Origin: Ciona intestinalis
Taxonomy: Eukaryota > Chordata > Ascidiacea > Phlebobranchia > Cionidae
Length of the DNA stretch: 64,000 nt
Assembly (NCBI RefSeq): GCF_000224145.3
Contig: NC_020176.2
Span: forward strand, 3,865,826-3,929,825
Direction of reading: 5' to 3'
Positions within the stretch are counted from its first letter, which is position 1. Each line of letters begins with the position of its first letter. Positions 34,050 through 44,443 of this stretch are shown here, piece by piece. A model generated the notes under the pieces. It searched no databases and was not told the DNA's origin. It saw only the letters and a list, made by a program, of their open reading frames with translations. The translations under genes and the position numbers were made by a program.

Positions 34050-37000
34050 CTATATTGTCAAAAACTGAGCTGCAGTTTCGATTTTGTAAGTGACCAATGC
34101 CAATTGCTGTTTCACCAGTTCCCATTGCTTCTTATCAGAAGGCGTTATCGCAGACATTGCGTCTTTTAAACCTGGAAACGACCCGGAGGAGCCACTTGTC
34201 AAAGCAGGGGAGCCGGAAACGTGTCTAACGAGAAATGGGGTGGTGAGTGATTTGTTATATATGTCTTAAAATTGAGTTCGGCGCGATCCGTGTTGTAAAA
34301 CTGATTCTATCTCATCGGTTGCAAAAACGAAGGTAAAAAGCTAAAGATCATAATCAATCGTAAAACGACGTCGCTGTAAAACACTGTAAACAGTGTATAA
34401 CATTCGTTCCAAAGCGAAACCGTTGTCCAGCTAGTGCTACGGTATAGATGTTGAGTTAATGTCGCAGTGTAGCCTACTGCTTTACCTTAGCTGTGGTTGC
34501 CCAGGAAGTCCTTTAGGTTCAATGAATGTTCGTTCCAGTAAAAGCAATCGCTCGTTTACGCAGTTGATGTCTTTTGGGCTGAAAAATAACACATTTCGTA
34601 AAAGATTTGGTGATTATTAGTTTATTACTGTGTTGCAGCTAAGTAGCATGGCCCTCCTGCGGTATATTTAACCTATCTTACTCGGTTCTGTCCAATGTGG
34701 CGTCGATGTAGTTTTGGAAGCTCTCCGCTGAGCTCACGAACTTGTCGCCAGCGCTTTTCAAGAACTCTAACGATATTCCATTTGCGGAAAGGCTATTCCC
34801 GAACTCCGTCTCTGTAGCAACGACTTGCGACTTGACGTAATTCGCAAAGTTCTGGACGTCGAACGGCAAAACAAGAGAATCGGAAAGTAAGATCATGATG
34901 ACTCCGGATACCTTTGATACAGCAGTGTGGGCCACGAATCCAGGATCCACAAATCTAGTGATTGAAAAAGCAAATGGACAATTTTATACAAGTCTAGTCT
35001 TAGAAAGAAACAGCGATAATGTGGTACGTTATAGTTTTTGTCGTTCAAAGGAAAACGATGTTTTACTGTGGTTTTGTATAAGGGTGGGGGAAGATGGGAC
35101 ACCTTTAGCACATAATATCCAAATATCCTGATCGTGTTTTAAACAATTAACAACGGTCTATGTGGAAGTCGTTAGGATGCGGTTTTAAATGTCTTTGAAT
35201 GTTCTTTGTTTACTACCAAATGGGACGAGAAAATAGAATAAAACGGTGTCCCATATTACCCCGCCCTTTAAAATAGTTTGTTTCTGTTAAGCTGTGCCAA
35301 TTTCTTACCTTTCAACGTAATCAAACGTATCGTAGGCTGTGTGGTAGGTTGGGTAGGGTGAGATATTGTATCTCGGATCTCGTTTCGCCTGTCGGGGTAT
35401 ACAATGGCAATATTACTCAATGTCCCTATACCTTTTGGGGGTTCTAAAACGTGTTTTTTGTTTTTAGTTAGTACACTTGTTCACGCTGTATGTATAAACA
35501 AAAAAGCTTCGAGTTGAAGGCCTTTATGGTACAGTAAAAGTATATATATGAATGTAAAAGAGTAAGTGATCATACGTTCCCACGATACGAGAGATCGGCT
35601 GATGTTACTCCCATCGTTTGGTAAAATGGGGCGTAATCTGAACTCGTGGACAGTTTTCGCAATCTGTAAAAGAAATAAAGTTTATTTTGTTGCAACTTCG
35701 GATCAAATGAAATGGTTTACTCCGGTTGAGTGTTGTCGGCGTTTGGAAAGTTTTCCAACCAAGTGTCCTTGACTGTGTTCGCAATATTAGCAGGGTCGGT
35801 CACCTGAAAGTATTTAATGTGAGACACGTATAGGCCTTGTAGCACTAACATAAACAAGCAGTATAGAGAGGTTGGGGAAAGATGGGACACCTTTTCTATT
35901 TTTTCGTCTCATTTAGTAGTAAACAAAAAAAATTGAAAGAATTATGAAACCGTATCCTCACGACTCCCATAGACCGTTGTTAATTGTTTAAAACACGATC
36001 AGGATATTTGGATATTATGTGCTAAAGGTGCCTCGACTTCCTCCACCCTACTACATTATGTTCTTAAGGTATCCCGTCTTCCTCCACCCCCTCCCCTACT
36101 ATAACAACATTCCTCTTACCCGTTGAGCAGCACTGTACAGTGCCTTCGACATCAATGGACTAGCAGCCGCTGCAAACGATTGATTGGCAAACACAGCAAT
36201 ATCAAGGTTGATGTAACTGACCATTCGTTCTGAAGCGAATGTCCAATGTTCCTCTAACCATTCGTTCGAACCGAGTAAACCGAACTCTTCCGAACCCCAA
36301 CTGCCGAACATCAGAGTCCTAAAAGGAATGTCATACATATTACTTGTCTTTTACTGCAGGGTGCATTACATCTGTGTTTTCCAATGCGATGTCAATCTTA
36401 AAGGATGTGTTTGGTTTTGTTACCACTGGAGTATATAATGTTAACTTCCCATATACGGATGACTAGGTGGTGGCATCTTCCTATGTTAACTACATTCTTC
36501 GATATGTACATACTATACATTGAACCCGTTATGGTACAAGACCCCGGGCTTGCTGTAGAACAACGCAGGTTTACAGTCCCACCTCAGAGTAGGNNNNNNN
36601 NNNNNNNNNNNNNNNNNNNNNNNNNNNNNNNNNNNNNNNNNNNNNNNNNNNNNNNNNNNNNNNNNNNNNNNNNNNNNNNNNNNNNNNNNNNNNNNNNNNN
36701 NNNNNNNNNNNNNNNNNNNNNNNNNNNNNNNNNNNNNNNNNNNNNNNNNNNNNNNNNNNNNNNNNNNNNNNNNNNNNNNNNNNNNNNNNNNNNNNNNNNN
36801 NNNNNNNNNNNNNNNNNNNNNNNNNNNNNNNNNNNNNNNNNNNNNNNNNNNNNNNNNNNNNNNNNNNNNNNNNNNNNNNNNNNNNNNNNNNNNNNNNNNN
36901 NNNNNNNNNNNNNNNNNNNNNNNNNNNNNNNNNNNNNNNNNNNNNNNNNNNNNNNNNNNNNNNNNNNNNNNNNNNNNNNNNNNNNNNNNNNNNNNNNNNN

Positions 37001-40000
37001 NNNNNNTATAATGCCTAACGATAGCAGTTATAACACGGGTATTTCGTACCTCGTGCCAGTATAGGTCCACGCAGAAAGATTATATGAGTTCATATAGCGT
37101 TTTGAGCTAACAACACGTGAGTAACCGTTATCTTTGTTAACCGGTGTTATATCGTAATAATAAGTAACATATTGAGTGAGTGGATGGCAATGTTGTTCGC
37201 TGAAGTTAGTTTTGAAATTGGTTACTAATGTATAGACGAGACATGCGGTTACAACAGCCGGTTATAACTGGTTGGAGTTTCGTTTGACATTGATTGACAG
37301 TTGGTGATTTCCACACTTTCCACCTGCTGTTGCTGCTGTCGTTGTTATTAATACGTGCTATTAAGGGACTTATTTGTGGTGTCTACATTTATACTTAGCG
37401 TTATACAGATTAACGTTAATGCAAATGAATGAGTAATTTATGCTGTATCCTTGCGTGGCCTGTCAACGGCAGTCGTTGTACCACGGATGTTCTGTTTCAT
37501 ATAGGTCTCGTGCCTGCTTATTAGTTACCACGTATGATAACTTTGTGGGTGATTAATTATTTTGAGGGTGGGGGATTTTTGTTAATTTTTTGTTTGAACG
37601 TATAGCTACGATATTAGACAACTAATTAGTGCCAATTAAGTTCGAGCAAATGCATTGCAACTAACTTTAACATGGCCTCTGCGTCTTCGTAAGCAATGGG
37701 CTGCAAGGGAATGGGGGGAAATTGTTTGATTTCTTCCAGTGGTACCCTGTATGCATACTCGGTTGATGGATAATCTGGCGTTGACGGGTCTCCATGATCC
37801 CCCAATGCCGACCCACGCTGTACACCGGTGCCTGGCAAGCTAGAATCGATTGGGTAGCCTGCAGAATAACGTTTTGTTTTCGTTTCTTTCAACACATATT
37901 GTATATAAGGTTATAACACTTAGTAACACGATTTATGGTTTATTTTCTATTATCGTTATATTTGGTACAGTAAACATAAAATATTTACATGATTATATAA
38001 CCGTATTCTTACGAACCGACTTACCAATTCTGACCTTTAATAAATATAAAAAACAACATCAGTCGTCGCTATTAGTATGCAAACTTTTACCTTGTTCGCC
38101 TTCTACAGCATAGTTAGCAGGGTCAGAATACACGAGAACTCCAATCACTCCAAACTTTTCCGCGTTAATCGCCTTCCCACCACGACCTACACCACCCCCG
38201 TATTTAACAAGGGCTATGGTCCCATTCATATCCACTCCCATATCTTGTAAGGCAGTAAAATCGCTTTCTTGCGCAAAGTTTGCATAAATCAATTTACCCT
38301 GAGAATAATTAATTAATGCCCCCTGTGAAATTATGACACGCAAAATCGTGAATTGTCCCGTATTATACACAAATAATATAGTTGCTTCTTATGGGAGATT
38401 AGAATGCGGAATGTTTAATGTTAGTGTATTTTTGGATATCTTCGTCAGACTATCTCCAAATCCCTCGCACTTTAAACGAATGTGGGGTATACCAATAATA
38501 ATTTGTTTAAGTATTNNNNNNNNNNNNNNNNNNNNNNNNNNNNNNNNNNNNNNNNNNNNNNNNNNNNNNNNNNNNNNNNNNNNNNNNNNNNNNNNNNNNN
38601 NNNNNNNNNNNNNNNNNNNNNNNNNNNNNNNNNNNNNNNNNNNNNNNNNNNNNNNNNNNNNNNNNNNNNNNNNNNNNNNNNNNNNNNNNNNNNNNNNNNN
38701 NNNNNNNNNNNNNNNNNNNNNNNNNNNNNNNNNNNNNNNNNNNNNNNNNNNNNNNNNNNNNNNNNNNNNNNNNNNNNNNNNNNNNNNNNNNNNNNNNNNN
38801 NNNNNNNNNNNNNNNNNNNNNNNNNNNNNNNNNNNNNNNNNNNNNNNNNNNNNNNNNNNNNNNNNNNNNNNNNNNNNNNNNNNNNNNNNNNNNNNNNNNN
38901 NNNNNNNNNNNNNNNNNNNNNNNNNNNNNNNNNNNNNNNNNNNNNNNNNNNNNNNNNNNNNNNNNNNNNNNNNNNNNNNNNNNNNNNNNNNNNNNNNNNN
39001 NNNNNNNNNNNNNNNACTATAATGCCTAACGATAGCAGTTATACCACGGGTATTTCGTACCTCGTGCCAGTATAGGTCCACGCAGAAAGATTATATGAGT
39101 TCATATAGCGTTTTGAGCTAACAACACGTGAGTAACCGTTATCTTTGTTAACCGGTGTTATATCGTAATAATAAGTAACATATTGAGTGAGTGGATGGCA
39201 ATGTTGTTCGCTGAAGTTAGTTTTGAAATTGGTTACTAATGTATAGACGAGACATGCGGTTACAACAGCCGGTTATAACTGGTTGGAGTTTCGTTTGACA
39301 TTGATTGACAGTTGGTGATTTCCACACTTTCCACCTGCTGTTGCTGCTGTCGTTGTTATTAATACGTGCTATTAAGGGACTTATTTGTGGTGTCTACATT
39401 TATACTTAGCGTTATACAGATTAACGTTAATGCAAATGAATGAGTAATTTATGCTGTATCCTTGCGTGGCCTGTCAACGGCAGTCGTTGTACCACGGATG
39501 TTCTGTTTCATATAGGTCTCGTGCCTGCTTATTAGTTACCACGTATGATAACTTTGTGGGTGATTAATTATTTTGAGGGTGGGGGATTTTTGTTAATTTT
39601 TTGTTTGAACGTATAGCTACGATATTAGACAACTAATTAGTGCCAATTAAGTTCGAGCAAATGCATTGCAACTAACTTTAACATGGCCTCTGCGTCTTCG
39701 TAAGCAATGGGCTGCAAGGGAATGGGGGGAAATTGTTTGATTTCTTCCAGTGGTACCCTGTATGCATACTCGGTTGATGGATAATCTGGCGTTGACGGGT
39801 CTCCATGATCCCCCAATGCCGACCCACGCTGTACACCGGTGCCTGGCAAGCTAGAATCGATTGGGTAGCCTGCAGAATAACGTTTGGTTTTCGTCTTCTT
39901 TCAACACATATTGTATATAAGGTTCATAACACTTAGTAACACGATTTATGGTTTATTTTCTATTATCGTTATATTTGTTATGGTAAACATAAAATATTTA

Positions 40001-41915
40001 CATGATTATATAACCGTATTCTATACGAACCGACTTACCAATTCTGACCTTTAATAAATATAAAAAACCAACATCAGTCGTCGCTATTAGTATGCAAACT
40101 TTTACCTTGTTCGCCTTCTACAGCATAGTTAGCAGGGTCAGAATACACGAGAACTCCAATCACTCCAAACTTTTCCGCGTTAATCGCCTTCCCACCACGA
40201 CCTACACCACCCCCGTATTTAACAAGGGCTATGGTCCCATTCATATCCACTCCCATATCTTGTAAGGCAGTAAAATCGCTTTCTTGCGCAAAGTTTGCAT
40301 AAATCAATTTACCCTGAGAATAATTAATTAATGCCCCCTGTGAAATTATGACACGCAAAATCGTGAATTGTCCCGTATTATACACAAATAATATAGTTGC
40401 TTCTTATGGGAGATTAGAATGCGGAATGTTTAATGTTAGTGTATTTTTGGATATCTTCGTCAAACAATCTCCAAATTAGTTTGCACTTTAAACGAATGTG
40501 GGGTATACCAATAATAATTTGTTTAAGTATTGTTTTATACGCAATGGAGAATGCCTAGCAAGCTTGTTGTTCTGTTGGCATCATGCATCTATATTTATTT
40601 TAGTATTCGATTAGAAAAACATTCGCTGCAAGTTACTGTAGTTTCGTTTTACAGGCAGTCATAAATGAACGACTGTAATGTATTGAAAGCAGTCTTGTTT
40701 AATTTTGTCGCAGATTTGCTCTGAAGATATGCACTTGCTTTTGGTATATATTTGTATGTATACGGCCACTCCTTGCTTAATTCAAACGGGATAATGCGAT
40801 CATTAAACTGCTTGGGTAATGATAAGTCTTTATAAGTTTGAAAATACAGTTTGTGAAACAGTTTTTTAAAGTAGGTGTTCCATTATTATCGAAATTTTAT
40901 TACGATTTGGTCGGCCGTTAAACAGCTACGGCAAACACGTTTACACGATGCGCAAACACGCCATACATGCATGGTGGGTTAATCACTAACCTTAACGTCA
41001 CCCGGTGGACCAAATGCATTGAAATAAGGAACAATTGTCTCCGGATTTTTCATGTATTCATCATACACGATCTCTGTTTGCCTAGATGTAAAATACTCCA
41101 AGCCATTTTCGTCCACGACTGTAAATACGTTGGGTTTTGCCGGATCTTCAGACAACAATCCATGCATTATTTTGTAAGGTTTTAATTCTGAACTGTCTAG
41201 TTGCTCGCTCCATAATGCTTGAATGTGATTGGCTAGTTCTTCGTCACGTGGCGAGGTAGCCATATGCGGTCGGTCAGCAAAATATCTGTTGAGTGTATTT
41301 AGTTTAAAGCGCGTGATTGAATACATAAAAACACAAAAACACTTTGGTGCAACACTGAAAACCCTAATTACACGTTTATTCCCAAGCTCCACATTTGCAA
41401 TGACTAAGAGTCATAACGCAACTGTATTTAGGGCGATTTCAGGTTTTTTTGCACACGATAAATGTGTCAAGTTTCATTAATAATGTTCTTTCTCTAGGCG
41501 TGTTTTTTTACGTTTTACAGTTATAGTTCTTGTCGCTCTGTAGGTTTAATCAAAGATAACTTTCGTTATCGTGACCAAACGGATATATTAAATGCAATTG
41601 TAATGCTCTGTCTATATTCACAACTAACTAGGATTTTGTTTAAATACTACCAACGCCTTTTAAACTCATTACGCTAGACTTCAATATTAAGTATCTCACT
41701 CACTGTAAATTACTTCGGATGTTGTTTCCTTTGATTCCCTCTAAAAACTCTCCAATGACGTCATCGTCCACGTCACGAAAAAACGTTTCTACTTTACTCA
41801 CCCATTCTGGGTTGGTTGGGGAATTTTGTGTGTGTGAGAAGTAGCCGATAATGACCCCCAAACCTATCCCCACACATGCCACTCCTATTGTCAGTGCAAC
41901 AACTTTTCGAGACAT
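34050..41915 (-). CDS. NAALADL1: NAALADL1-like M28 metallopeptidase (assembly-damaged)
   Basis: Type II membrane aminopeptidase of the glutamate carboxypeptidase II family. Exons in gene order (minus strand): 41915-41704, 41285-40991, 40313-40106, 39869-39677, [repeat copies 38298-38091 and 37858-37666], gap, 36318-36120, 35803-35721, 35663-35576, 35388-35309, 34954-34682, 34578-34486, 34224-34050. The N-terminal membrane segment ([22 protein letters not shown]) follows [46 protein letters not shown] (PA domain), [23 protein letters not shown] (catalytic Glu pair), [11 protein letters not shown] (metal Asp), [23 protein letters not shown] (metal His) and the TFR-like dimer domain ending [12 protein letters not shown]...FPGLKDA match NAALADL1 better than FOLH1. 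The segment carrying the first metal ligands (HRDSW region) is absent, presumably in gap 36594-37006. An acceptor AG lies two bases before the ATG. Confidence 0.9.
35077..35271. mobile_element. MITE family 1, copy in a NAALADL1 intron
   Basis: Left end 'tataagggtgggggaagatg', right end 'ggtgtcccatattaccccgc'. The interior includes 'aatatcctgatcgtgtttta' and 'ttctttgtttactaccaaat'. Confidence 0.8.
35872..36103. mobile_element. MITE family 1, copy with a duplicated right end
   Basis: Left end 'tatagagaggttggggaaag'. Two successive right ends, 'aaaggtgcctcgacttcctc' up to about 36053 and 'aaggtatcccgtcttcctcc' up to 36103. It lies in a NAALADL1 intron, 16 bases beyond the donor of the exon ending at 36120. 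Confidence 0.75.
36594..37006. other. assembly gap (413 N)
   Basis: Run of N inside NAALADL1. The exon(s) encoding the metal-binding HRDSW region should lie here; they are not found in the flanking sequence. Confidence 0.99.
37007..38515. repeat. duplicated block, copy 1 (NAALADL1 haplotype duplicate)
   Basis: About 1.5 kb, nearly identical to 39018-40531 across exons and introns alike, with only scattered substitutions and one- to few-base indels. It is bounded on both sides by N gaps. Contains the PA-domain exon (38298-38091) and the following exon (37858-37666). Confidence 0.95.
37440..37555 (-). mobile_element. SINE-A 3'-end fragment (copy 1)
   Basis: The reverse complement contains 'atcatacgtggtaactaata' and 'aacgactgccgttgacaggc', matching the SINE-A 3' module. 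It is present in both duplicated blocks (see 39452-39570). Confidence 0.55.
38516..39015. other. assembly gap (500 N)
   Basis: Run of N of a round placeholder length between the two near-identical 1.5-kb blocks. Confidence 0.99.
39018..40531. repeat. duplicated block, copy 2 (NAALADL1)
   Basis: Counterpart of 37007-38515. This copy continues without a gap into the upstream part of the gene (exons at 41285 and 41915), so it is the one in natural context on its 5' side. Contains exons 40313-40106 and 39869-39677. Confidence 0.95.
39452..39570 (-). mobile_element. SINE-A 3'-end fragment (copy 2)
   Basis: Same fragment as at 37440-37555, in the second duplicated block. Confidence 0.55.
41505..41592 (+). 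mobile_element. possible LINE 3'-tail fragment
   Basis: 'cttgtcgctctgtaggttta' ... 'aactttcgttatcgtgacca' shares 'ttcgttatcgtgacc' with the segment at 33850-33862. It lies in NAALADL1 intron 1. Confidence 0.3.
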
Positions 41916-42867
41916 TGCTGAAACCAAGAACTAAATGGTGAACAATCTGAAGTCTTGCATTTCGAATGAAATTGATCTAGTGCAGTTTGTTACGGATAAA
42001 ATCAAGAACAGATTTCTCGATAGTTACCACAAAAATTAAATTATAGTACTGTGGGCGAAGATGGGACACTTTTAGCACATAATATCCAAATATCCTGATC
42101 GTGTTTTAAACAATTAACAACAAACTATGGGAGTCGTGAGGATACGATTTTATAATTCTTTGAATATTCTTTGTTTACTGCCAAATAACATGAGAAAATA
42201 TAATGTTTATGTGTCCCATCTTCCCCAACCCTACTATATATACATTAAGTTTATGTGCTGGCTGGTTTAAATTGACTTCGGCGTTTGAAATTCAACAACC
42301 TGAATCTTTACTAAAGTCTGCATACTTTTATTTCACAGCTTACGAAGCAAGGTATATATGCGCCCTTACAAATGCTATGCCTAATTTTTAGTGCGTTGTT
42401 AGAAGACCCATGTCGATAATGATAAAGCGTTTATAATGCCATCGCAACGATGTTTGCCCAAGATAGACGCGCAAACTCACAATTTAAAATATTTTAACCC
42501 AATGACCAATCTGTACTACAAGGGAGCTTTAAAAATCTTACTAATTTCTCCGTGCAATGATTTAATATTATGTTATAGTCTAGCGACATCATTATGTTAT
42601 AGTATTTTAACATAACTGACACATTACTAAAATAACACTCTTCCATGTCTTCAATCATTTTATATACGAACGTGTCCATAAATTTAAACTAGGGTTTATA
42701 TTTCTTATTCTTTAGCTCCACCTGCACGAAAAGTTATTTTATAATACAATCGCCTGGTGGGGCTAAAGAACTACTTAAGTATTTTTGCGGGTAAACCAAA
42801 ACATTGTACGTGTTCTTTAGGTAATGAACATCCTTGACACTCTCAGTAATTTGTGGAAATATTCATT
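41916..42867. other. divergent spacer between NAALADL1 (-) and the canopy gene (+)
   Basis: Shared 5' region of two divergent genes. It holds one complete MITE (42042-42238). An acceptor-like 'gttcttggtttcag' on the minus strand ends two bases upstream of the NAALADL1 ATG. No other coding sequence is visible. Confidence 0.5.
42042..42238. mobile_element. MITE family 1, complete copy in a divergent promoter region
   Basis: Left end 'tatagtactgtgggcgaaga', right end 'gtgtcccatcttccccaacc' 'ctactata'. The interior is typical (ccaaatatcctgatcgtgtt). It lies between the divergent starts of NAALADL1 and the canopy gene. Confidence 0.85.
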
Positions 42868-43599
42868 ATGATTCGTTTTGTTATTCTTGTGGTTTGTGTG
42901 ATTGCGTGTACTTTGTGCCGTCGTGTACAAGCCGACGACTATTTGTTAGAAGAACCAACTTCGTGCGAAGTATGTAAGTATTTCGTAAATGAGTTGCAGG
43001 ACCGTTTGGACGAAACTGGCAAATCAAAAGAGATTTTACGCACCGGGCATGGCTTGGACCCGAAAAAACGTAAAAAGATTGCATACAAAACCTCCGAATT
43101 AAGACTAGTAGATGCTATGGAAGGGATATGTGAGAGAATTTTGCAATACAATGTCCACAAAGAAAGAAAAGGTTCTTTACGATTTGCCAAAGGAAGGAGT
43201 GAAACCATGGAGACATTGCAGGGGTTGGTGGCTAAAGGGGTGAAAGTGGATTTGGGAATTCCATACGATTTGTGGGACGAGCCATCTGTAGAAGTGACAC
43301 TCATGAAAAAACAATGTGAAAGAATGCTGGAGGAATATGAAGATACAATCGAGGATTGGTATTTCAATAAACAGAGCAGCAAAGATTTATTGAGTTACCT
43401 GTGCAAGGAAAATGTGTTGAATAAAACTAACCAGGCATGCCTGGCTGAGCAGTGGACGGGAAAGGAGAAGAAATATGATGACACTAATGATGATGCTGTT
43501 GTGGAAGCTAAGAAAAAGAGAAAAGGAAAAAAGAAAAAGAAAAAGGCACGGAAATCGGAAAGTTCAGATGCAAAAGCTGCAAATAAAGATGAGTTATGA
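42868..43599 (+). CDS. canopy-family ER protein (CNPY3/CNPY4-like), intronless, KDEL-tailed
   Basis: A 243-residue saposin-like ER protein encoded without introns. Signal peptide MIRFVILVVCVIACTLC. Canopy signature: SCEVCKYFVNEL, ETGKSKE, SELRLVDAMEGICERIL, VHKERKGSLRFAKGRSET, KGVKVDLGIPYDLW, KKQCERMLEEYEDTIEDWY, SYLCKENVL and CLAEQW. These match human CNPY3 (PRAT4A) and CNPY4 closely and keep the cysteines of the saposin fold. The C-terminus is a lysine-rich stretch and then exactly KDEL, the ER-retrieval signal. In vertebrates CNPY3 assists folding and surface delivery of Toll-like receptors; this is inference for Ciona. The start is the ATG at 42868, which places the signal peptide at the N-terminus; a GTG five codons upstream is not credible. 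A poly(A) signal is at 43874-43879. Assignment to CNPY3 versus CNPY4 is not resolved. Confidence 0.92.
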   Translation: MIRFVILVVCVIACTLCRRVQADDYLLEEPTSCEVCKYFVNELQDRLDETGKSKEILRTGHGLDPKKRKKIAYKTSELRLVDAMEGICERILQYNVHKERKGSLRFAKGRSETMETLQGLVAKGVKVDLGIPYDLWDEPSVEVTLMKKQCERMLEEYEDTIEDWYFNKQSSKDLLSYLCKENVLNKTNQACLAEQWTGKEKKYDDTNDDAVVEAKKKRKGKKKKKKARKSESSDAKAANKDEL

Positions 43600-44443
43600 T
43601 GGCTTTAAATGTCATGCATTGGAGTGTGCAATATATGACTACGCTGTTCTGTTCACTTTTAGAATGGCATTTCTATACATTAATCATGAAGTATATGATC
43701 GAAAATTAAAAAAAGATATATATATTTTGTGAATTTTGCCACACAGTTATAAATTGACACCGAAGTAAAATTCTCTCATGTACAGACCTTTTAATGTTTT
43801 TTGATAACTTATTATTCAGTGACCAACTATGGGTTATCAGCTTCAAGAAAAGCTAAAAGAAAAAGTTTTTCTAAATAAAATATCAGTTTGGAAAGGTGCA
43901 AATTATTTAAATGCGAAAGTAGTGGTATAATTTGATCTTGCCCTCATAAGAATTGCAAAATTGTCCCTGCTACTATTATTGCCTTGGTTAACTCTCCACT
44001 CTAGGCCACTGTTGAGTTTTTCATTTATCTGTTCTGTACACTAAATATCGAAATGTTTTTATGATTTCAAATTATGACTGTATGACTTTATTTGTAAAAC
44101 AAACAGACAAAAACCTTTTTAATCTATTCCCTGTAACTCCTTAAAATGAAATTCTTTGAACGTTTTTTGTGTTTATTGGTAATGGTATATTTATGTTTTC
44201 ACGTAATTGATAACGATAAGTATAGAGTCAAGTGTATATGTAAAGTCATAAGATGCCAGAATATGCCATTTGCTGTGCTGCACTTTTCTATTTAAACGTA
44301 TTCCACCAAAACCTTATTTTAAGATGATACTTTCATGTTGACTGTTGGTGTTAAACAGCATTTAATGTGTCAAACTTTCGATGTTATCCCCACCCGCTAA
44401 ATTTAAGAATATTTTCCAGAGTCCAATTTAACGTTTGATAGAC
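43600..44443. other. spacer between the canopy gene and TMX1
   Basis: AT-rich, non-coding, with AATAAA at 43874-43879. A possible acceptor 'aagaatattttccag' ends at 44419, 24 bases before the TMX1 start codon, and could receive a 5' exon or spliced leader. Nothing else is seen. Confidence 0.5.
43874..43879 (+). promoter_or_regulatory. candidate poly(A) signal of the canopy gene
   Basis: AATAAA lies 275 bases after the canopy stop codon, in 'ctaaataaaatatc'. Confidence 0.45.

Noticed and set aside
36405-39081. Long open frames running through N
   Set aside because: They consist mostly of undetermined bases and carry no information.
40313-40345. Alternative upstream acceptor for the NAALADL1 PA exon ('tttcacag' before 'ggggcatta')
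   Set aside because: The acceptor used here gives the same length as the vertebrate proteins; the alternative adds eight residues. It remains possible as a variant.
42939-43382. 147-codon minus-strand frame inside the canopy gene
   Set aside because: It is the antisense shadow of a well-conserved coding sequence.
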